Source: Ignelater luminosus (taxonomy: Eukaryota; Arthropoda; Insecta; Coleoptera; Elateridae). Taken from it: a stretch of 64,000 nt of DNA. Under the pieces are notes generated by a model that saw only the letters and a list, made by a program, of their open reading frames with translations, did no database searches and had not been told where the DNA came from. Positions 41,001-50,000 of this stretch are shown one piece after another. Numbering within the stretch: the stretch's first letter is position 1; each line of letters opens with the position of its first letter. The translations under genes were made by a program, and so were the position numbers. Location: NCBI GenBank assembly GCA_011009095.1, contig VTPC01090611.1:223498-287497 (forward strand), in the 5' to 3' direction.

Positions 41001-44000
41001 TGAAGATTCTTTAAGCGTAAATTCCAAAACTGAAGTTCTGTTAAAATAATGTAAATCAGTACAGATCTGTTGAAATTTCATTATTATCAAGCACAGTTTA
41101 CCTGCGGAAGGTGTCGGGTTTGGCTCGGAAGTATTTTCTGAAGAATCATTAGCAAGTACATCGTTAACTTGTGCTGCCCATTTAATCACCATAGCTTCTA
41201 TAGCGCTTTTGAGATATAAATCGCAAACTTCCCCGTTTGTTTCTATTAAAATCCTTTCAACTTCATGTACCTTTTCTACCCCAACTGGCATTGGAAGTAC
41301 CGTCTGTCCGTTTACTTGGCCTTTCACTTGATAAACAGTGCTCTTTAAACTGTGAACGTGTTTTTGCACATCTTTTGCTATCACCGCTGGCCATCGATCG
41401 TGGTTTGTGGAATTTGATAACAGGGGCACTAAAACCTAATTGTATATAACGTTAAAATTAATCTAATTTTTAATTTATTTAAAATAGTTTCACCTCATCA
41501 ACTAAAGATGCTAATTGGTCAATTATTTTACAAGCTAAATCACCACTTATTATTGTTTCACCAGGAGTAGCCTTTGATACAGGCAACGGAGCTTTCTTTA
41601 TGAAATATACACCTTTAACATAAAAAAGTCTATAACATTTTTATCTACAAAAATATAAAATATTAAATATAATAAAAAGAATTTTATCATAATCGATGCG
41701 TAAGTGGTTTACTAAAAATATAAATAACCTTACATGGAAAAATCTTTGAGTAAAATTGGTGCTGTTGCAGCTTTTGTGAGATTTATTTCATTATTTGACT
41801 GCAATAAACTTTAATTTTAATAATATCTTATTTATCGATCTTCCTTTTTTTGTTGGTTACCTTTAAAGGTAGTAAACTTTACTTATCCTAATAACAGTAT
41901 ACCACATATAGTGGATGTTCATCGGACGTTCAAATTTCGGTGACGAACATGGGATGTACGTTTGTTACAACTTCGAAAATTTAACGGACTTGAGTTATTA
42001 CACGTGATTTAGATACAATTTGTACATGATTATTCTACGGTTGTCCAAAAATTGATATTCAGTAAATGTACAACTTATGTATAAAAATACCCAGACGAGA
42101 TATGGACTAAAATAATTATCAATCAGATATGGACGTCTAAAAACGTCTAATGGATTATGCCTATAGAAGTCCAGAGTAATCTTGTATGACAAATGGACGT
42201 CTACTGGACGTGCAGTGCTTTATGGGATATAAACCGTTTTGTTGGACATCTTTTACCTAGTTTTAAAATTTTAAGAAGTCATTCTGAATTTTTCTTACTC
42301 TTACCCTTATAGTCACTTAAAGTGTAAAAAGTGATAGAAATAAACATCATGTACAATTTTGATCAGATGTCTATATACAACACTTATAACATCCGCAACA
42401 TGCTATTGTACATGTAAATTAAATTTTTATTTCTTATAGTAAAATGCATTTAAAACATCACGTCGAGACAATTTATCACAGACAGTAGGGTGAGTGTATT
42501 CTTTCTAAATCCCCTGCTTTAGCTTGTAATCCCTCATTTCAATCACCCAATCAGGAATCATGTGACTGCCTGACCTGTGTAGTTTGTGCGCCTAACGCTT
42601 AAGTCAAAGTTTCCTTGTAAAAACTGTCAAAGCAAGGTCGTATTTTTCTGAAATTTTTCGTCTTGCCGCTAAGTCTTTTAGTGCTTCTCGTACGAGTTCG
42701 TTATTATTTTGTAAAACTCGTACTGCAGTTAAAAAGCACCTTAAAGAATTCCATTTTCCCTGGTCCGAGGAAGCCTTCAAATTATCTGAGAGTAGTGGCT
42801 CACCTCTAAGTCTGTATCACGGATACATCCATTTTTAGCAAGAAGAAAATTGTTAGGATGATTCAAGGCGCCCGTCAATTCGCATTACCAAATACGGAAT
42901 TCCAAGTTTGTAGTATTGAAATTCATTTACATTGAATTCTGAAGGAAACAAATGGTTTGGATGTTTATTTAATTATATCTTGCTTGGCAGCAATCTAACA
43001 TTTACGCTCTGGGTAACTATTGAGCGTATTCACGGAGAATAACTAAAAATTGTAACAGCGATTAAAATATTTGTGCGCGATTCGTGATTAAATCTTCTGT
43101 GGGTACCCGACGCCTACACAAATGATATGACGTATCTAGTTATGTAAGCTTCAGACCCTGTATATATTTTTGTTTGCTCGTTTTTCTTGAAGATTTTCTA
43201 TTAAGTTGATATAGTTTTAGAGTAGTTTCAATTATTGCATAATAAAACGAATAAGTAGGTTAGCCTCGTCTAATCTTCACGATATAAAAATGCATTAAAT
43301 TCATTCATTCATTCAAGACTGTCATTTTGCCCTAAAACTAATAATAAAAAAGTTTTTCCTATTGTAAACTAAATCCGGCGGCACACTTAGAGTTTGTTAT
43401 CTCGAATATATTTTATTGTTTATTCGTAAGCAATATCCAGTATTGACAGGATTCTTACGCGTTCAGTGAATTTTAGGTAAGTTACAAATATTTTTTTTCA
43501 ATATACTGGTTAATCTTTACTCTAGTGTTTTGATGTTTTTATTTAAATCATTTACAATTGTACAAAATAATTGTAAACCGCTGTGATTCCGCTCAACAGT
43601 TAAAGTTGTTCAATCCATGAAGATTATCGTTGTTAAAGTTCAATAAGCATTTGACAGTAATAGAGAGCTTAATATCCGCGTGTTTCTTTGGAGTTTAGTT
43701 TATTAAGCAAAGGCAATTTGTTAGCAAACTTATAATTACTACATTAGTTTATGACGGAGTCTTTATTTTTTAGATAGTCTTCTACCATCACTGCCGCCCA
43801 TTGATTTGACTCATTTCCCTGCTTTGCATATTGAAAGTGGGCTGACACCTAGCTTCTTGTATCGTCGAACCCACCCGTCTTCAACCTTTCAAGCTGGCCA
43901 AATGGCACGTTAGTTATATATTGACAGTAAGTATGGGTCACTAAATCTCGTTTCTCCCGTAGATAAATGTTGTGATTTACACAACATAGCAATTTTTGCC

Positions 44001-47000
44001 TTTCCTGTTTTTCAGGGTAGTATAAACCACGTCGATGTATACCTTGTAAATTTTCTATGCTACATATCCTACCTACATATCACATTGGTAATTTGTCACT
44101 AGAAATATCGCGATGTCCAGTCTACATAAATAAAACAATATATGTAATTCTATCACCGCGTGAGTAATTTAAGACTGTACTGCACAGTAAAAATTTATTT
44201 TCTTACATACTATACATTGTCGAGACTGACGATCTAATTCTATGTCCTAATCTGAAAAGAATCTTGCTTTTGATTTGAAATTAAAATTTTAAGTTTGAAG
44301 TCGAAACCAAAGCCGCCAACCACAGCATAACGTGACGATTTATAAATCTCGTGATTCATTTTGAAGACCGTGACCCAATAAAATTTTTCAAAATCTTATT
44401 TCAAAATTAAAGAATAATTTTAATAGAAAAATAAATAAATGTAGGAGTTCACTATCCTTTACATAGTTTATCTTGTTGACTTGAAATATTTGTATATCAA
44501 TTAACATTTGTTTCACGCAATTAACTGAAAGGCAGTTTCAACAAAAAACTTACTATGGTATAGTAATTTTGGAGAAGGAAACTCATAGTCGTAGTCTAAA
44601 CAGAAGCTTTTCTAATAAATGTCACTGACACCGCTTTGTTGAATATTATGCAACAAAACGTAGGTTTCATTATCCATTATAGTTTCTGCATTTTTAATTT
44701 TATAATTTTCTTCCATATTTTAGTGAAAAATAACTTTGCGTCAGTTATTATTAGTCATATAAAAAATAAAAGCAGAGCAATTCTGAAATGTTTCAAATTA
44801 ATTTAACTCAACTAACATAGTGTCCAATCAAGTTCCATTACTGTACATCAACCTGTCGGCGAGTAATTAGTGCAAACTAGTTATGGTGCATTACAACTTT
44901 GTCAAAGTTTCAAAATCAAACATAAACTATGTATAAGGGCAACAAACACATAAAAAGAAAATAAATAAAAAAACAAACGATATTATATAAGAACAGTAGT
45001 TGTTGCTGCTGCGTTCATTCGTTTTTCAAAATAACTTCAAAAAAAAGAAAACGAAAATTGTTGGTTTTCTTATCGTTATGAATCTCTTAAATCGGAAATA
45101 ACTTTCTTGGGCACGTTTTGTCTCTAACCAGTCCGAGATGTTAAAGGCGAGGATGTGGAATTCTAATAATAAAAAAGTTACGGCCAAAAAAATTTCTACT
45201 TTTATGTTAAAAACAAATGAAGACAGTTTAAAATTCTTTTTAGATTACTAGTGAGAATAAGATATGCAATTTTGTCTCAGTTTAACTTGCTTTGTATCTC
45301 CGATGGTGATACGTTAAAGTAATTTGCTTTTTCTTAAATAAAGTAAAAATACCCAACAAAGATTCAAAAGTTACCACTAATAAGCACTAACACAAAACCG
45401 ACGACTAAAAAATTCAGTAAACCTAAATCTGCTTTAACTTCAATAAATCTTCTTAATAGTTGTAAAATAAGGAATTACTTGCCTTTGAAGCCTTTTACTA
45501 AAGATACGAAATGCCAGATAGTTTCTAGCTTTTGTAAGATTAGAGGAAATGAACGTTTTCTTAAGACATTAAACAAGAATGTTATTAAATCCCTCGATTT
45601 ATAGTTTTCACCTCTACATACAAATGTGAAATTTAATTCCTTGGAAACCTTTAATGCTTGAAAGTAGATACCATCATTTTATATGATAATTTGTCTACTC
45701 ACAAAATACGGAGTATCTTTATAGTCTCTTTTCGTAACTCTTGTGTATAAGCAAAGCGATACCTATTTTAATAAAGAAAACACTTTCAAATATAGTGAAC
45801 TTCAAATATTTCTGTCTTAAACAACAGGTAAAAATAAAAATGACAAACGAGAGCTGACAAACAACTGCATGGGAACATCTAAAAGGCGACAGCGAACAGA
45901 TTCCCGTTGATAGAAGAAAGATGATAAGTAAAGGCTGGCAGTTAACAGAACATAGGGAAATAGCATAGCCAAAAAATTACGCAGACACAAGCATTAACAG
46001 GCAATAAGTGATGAGTGACTAATGTCAGCTGACAATTGATAAATGGAATTTGATAGACGGTAAGCGCTAGCAATTGGATGAAAAAGATTATTATTTATTT
46101 AAATTATTGCTTATAGAAAACTGTATTATGGCTTCTGGGTAGATAATTACGTTATTACTATATATCGTTTGAGGATATGCTTCGTGGGAAGTTTCTTTTC
46201 AGAAGTTCAAGTAGGGAAATAAGTCAAATTCAATGGGCGCCAGCAATGATATTCATTAGTCTCTGGATAGCTGACTATTCTACGTTTTCGCGAATAAATA
46301 CAGAGTTCTCGAGACTAACCGGTTTTAAAAATAATAAAGATTTTTCTCATTTTAATTTTTCAATTAATATTTAGATTCCATCTAAACTCAATAAACAATC
46401 GCTTAATGTATAATTATGAAATTTACATAATCACAAAGATTACATTCCGTTTTTCATATAAATGCTTGCTCTTACTTAATCATCATTAATTTTATTCTAA
46501 CCTAAGTTTGAAACATTTTACAATGCTAAAACTTTACTTAAATCTATTAGTATTATTACAAGACAACAATAGTCGACTTTTAAACAATAAAAGAAAGCAC
46601 AACACAGTACTGTTTGACTCACTTGGTGCTTATTCCATAAAGTGTCTGAAATTCATCTTTTATTCTTTTCACTACACAAATGATTTATTACGATACACCC
46701 ACTAAATTACTTTTATCAGATCTTCAAGTGATGATGGATACAGTTTCTTGACTACTATTAGGTTATCGATCGTTTCACTTCAACTCCTGGTGCAGTCACA
46801 ATGGCCTGGATTAACACTTTAAACATCGAGACTATCTCCAGAGTTTACATGAGCAACATCGTCATAGCTAAAAATGACCTGGAAAAGGTCGTGAATAATA
46901 GGCTTTTAAAAACGGGCAACAATTAAATAACACAAATCGGTTTGCGTGGTATTTCTAAGATGATTTTCTTCCGTAAAATTTAAAATCCTCCTTGTTTACA

Positions 47001-50000
47001 GAGAAAGAAATATTTCGACGATGATTTTTTTGTGGCAAGGTTCTGTCAGAAACTGCAATGAGGATATCGTTCTAACTAAATAACATCGGACGATATGTAC
47101 TAAAGAAGTAAGCTATACTAAACAAACACAAGATTATCTTAATCAACCGATCTAACACTTGTCAAGGTTTATGTGTTTGGATTTTAAGATTAACATAAAG
47201 ATATTGCATCTTGTTGATGAAATTCTACTTTAGATATAATGTTTTAAGATTTAACGATTTCCTATTTTGATTTTTAGAAGCTATTTTCTGACACTTCTAA
47301 AACGAATTTAACTTTTATAGAAGTACAAGTTTTATATACAGGGTACGTCACAACAGATTCGTCTTTATAAACGTTTTAGATACAAAATATCTTAACAAAC
47401 AATTGATTAATTATTAAAGCCCATATAATTATTACTTTAGGTTTAGATTAGTTATTAGCAATATTAATTTTGCGCTTTAGTAATTAGAATTATCCAGATT
47501 ATAGCTTTTGGTTATTTAATATTTCTAGAACTCATTGATAAAACTGTGACGTATTGCATTTTGTATTTCATTGCATAAAATGGATAGAATATTTTAGGAT
47601 ATTTTGCAATATATTTTCAAGGTTTAGTTATTGTTATTGTTGTTGTTGGTTTTATAACTAAGCAATTTTGCTTTCTTTTTTTCTTGTTATATCATGCGCT
47701 ACTTCTATGTAAATTAACGACGCGACGTTTCAGCCATCATTTCTTTTCTTATGCTTTCCGATAAACCTGCCAGCATGAAGCTGTTTAATTTATTCTGCAG
47801 TTATTATCGCATGAATATTAGGAACGCAGGGATGTTGTGTCCAGTTTGTTTTAGTAATGCTTTTTCTTGTGCACGCAACAAAGATCTGTATCAGCGTTAT
47901 GAGTAAGGGATAGCATATGTAGGTTTAACGCTACTTGTGAATCTGTTCTAAAGTGCTTCCTAGATACTTGTACCTGCAGTAAACCCATACGAGTTGTCTA
48001 GCTTTACCTGTAATATCAACTTCTTAGTTGACCTTGCCCATCTCCACCTGGTGAGCGGGATTGCTGGCACTTCTAATTTTAATTTTTTTAAAAAATTAAT
48101 TTAAAATTATTTATCACCGCAGACAGAACCTAAATCGACAGTGATTAACTCGAGACATTAATAATAATATTAATAATAATAATAATAAAATCATATACCT
48201 TGGTAGTCTGGTTGGTTTAAGATGCATAACGCGAGTTTGGGAAATGCAAGTTCGAGTCCTAATTCTTAGATTAATTTAAGTTTGTATTAAAAATATAAAG
48301 ACTAATGAATATTTGAAATAATTAGCTGATGAAATTAAATAATTAAGATGCAAGCGAGAATATTACGCTTCCCACTTTAGCTACTATAATCATGTTTTGT
48401 TTTAATTACTGGCCAAAGTACTTTTAAGTTATCACCCATGAGAGTATAAATGAATCAATCTTCGAAAATACAACTGGTTCAGACTTTCTTATTGGGTGGA
48501 TAGATTGAATCCTTGATAATAAAGTAAAAACATACTTTAAAAGAAGCAAATAATTACAAAACTTTATAATTTGAAACACTTACAAATTCTAATTGTTATT
48601 AATAATAAATAATCGTATTAGCATTAAAAAGAATTTACTTTAATGTATATCCATTTTATGCTGTAATAAAGTGGATATAAAATCTGAGTCGTAATTTCCC
48701 CTGGACGGGCCACAATATAAAATCCTGGTGCACAATATCACGTATAAAACTGTAGGTGGTTTTATTTTCCATTTTTGTTCGAATTTTGAAGTACTAAATA
48801 GGTATTACCTTTTCCAGTTTTAATTCTGTGTTTTTGCTAATGTGCGCCTATGGAAACGGCTGCTTGTTATTTAACTGTTTTTTTAAGTAATAGGACAGAA
48901 AATAATCAGTAATGATTTCAACTAAAATATTTATAATTCACAATTAAGTTAGTGATTACGTAGCTCAGAATTATTATTATTACGTAATCATCTAAATTCT
49001 CACCATAAATAAATTTATTAAAAGTTCGTACAAGGAATAAATACAATTTATATTACCAAAGTTTTTTTAGTTGTAAATCATTTGCCTTATTGAGTCTAGC
49101 TTTTGAAATTGTGAAACAGTGATTAAACTTTGATTTTTAATCTCCTAGATGGATTGCAGTGTCTCTATAAAGATACAAAAAGTATGAACCAGAACTATCA
49201 CAGGTTGTCTACTATTTGATGTGGAAAATCTGATCGATAAAACAAAACCAGTAAAATATCTAATTGTTAGTTTATAAAAATTATTTAGTAGTTTCGAAAT
49301 TAAACATAATTACTGTACCACAAACAAAATACTTTCTAAACCATATTTTTGAATATCCGAAATAATTAAATCCGGAAAGCAGCACGTAACCGTTGTATTT
49401 CTTTCACAGCGTCTGAAATAACCTCGGATATGCTAACCATGATGCTAACCATGTATTATACGACGTCTTTTGTGTTTGTAGGAAACTCTTTTGTCTTTTC
49501 ACTTGGTTCCACTCGTTTAAATCGTTAAAGAAAAGAATTATGGAAGAACTGGTCCCAAAGCGATATTGTAGAGATATTTTTAAGAGATTAAAAATAATGA
49601 CAGCTGTAAACTTTTTTGTATTTTTTTTATCAATAAAATTCCTGAATGTAAACACCAGAATAATTGGAGATTTCTTTCTAGTTAACCCAGTTTAAAGAAA
49701 TTACAATTTATATTTGAAAAGCAATTCGTTTTAATATCTTTAATCTTCTAAGTGTAAGCATTTAAAAAGGTTTAATCCAAACACATTCCCAATATAAACT
49801 TTAATTAAAAATGTTACCTTTTGTTTTAAGCGTTAAAGGAAACCCATTGCTAGCTACAAGTTGAAGCGTCGGAGTTAAAATAATAACGAGAAGTAATGGA
49901 GAAGGTCTCTCTAAAAACTTCATAACTACAGCTTTGTGTTCTTCTGTTGCCATCATTCTCGACCATTTCTCAGGCTTTAATTTTAAAGTTTTTTGGACAA

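Larger units (their letters stand above)
41613..49817 (-). other. Dynein intron 1 (8.2 kb)
   Basis: The largest intron, directly after the first coding exon, where long introns often carry regulatory sequence. Contains the possible MITE, the dispersed repeat pair, the SINE-like head, the LINE scrap, and TATACAGGGTA at about 47335-47345. No coding frame recognised. Confidence 0.55.

Noticed and set aside
41734-41798. An exon-like segment with acceptor TTATTGCAG and donor GTAAGG, reading [20 protein letters not shown], that could join an alternative acceptor at 41629.
   Set aside because: Exon 1 ends in phase 1 and splicing to this segment gives an immediate stop. Direct joining of exon 1 to 41612 restores [10 protein letters not shown], matching the family.
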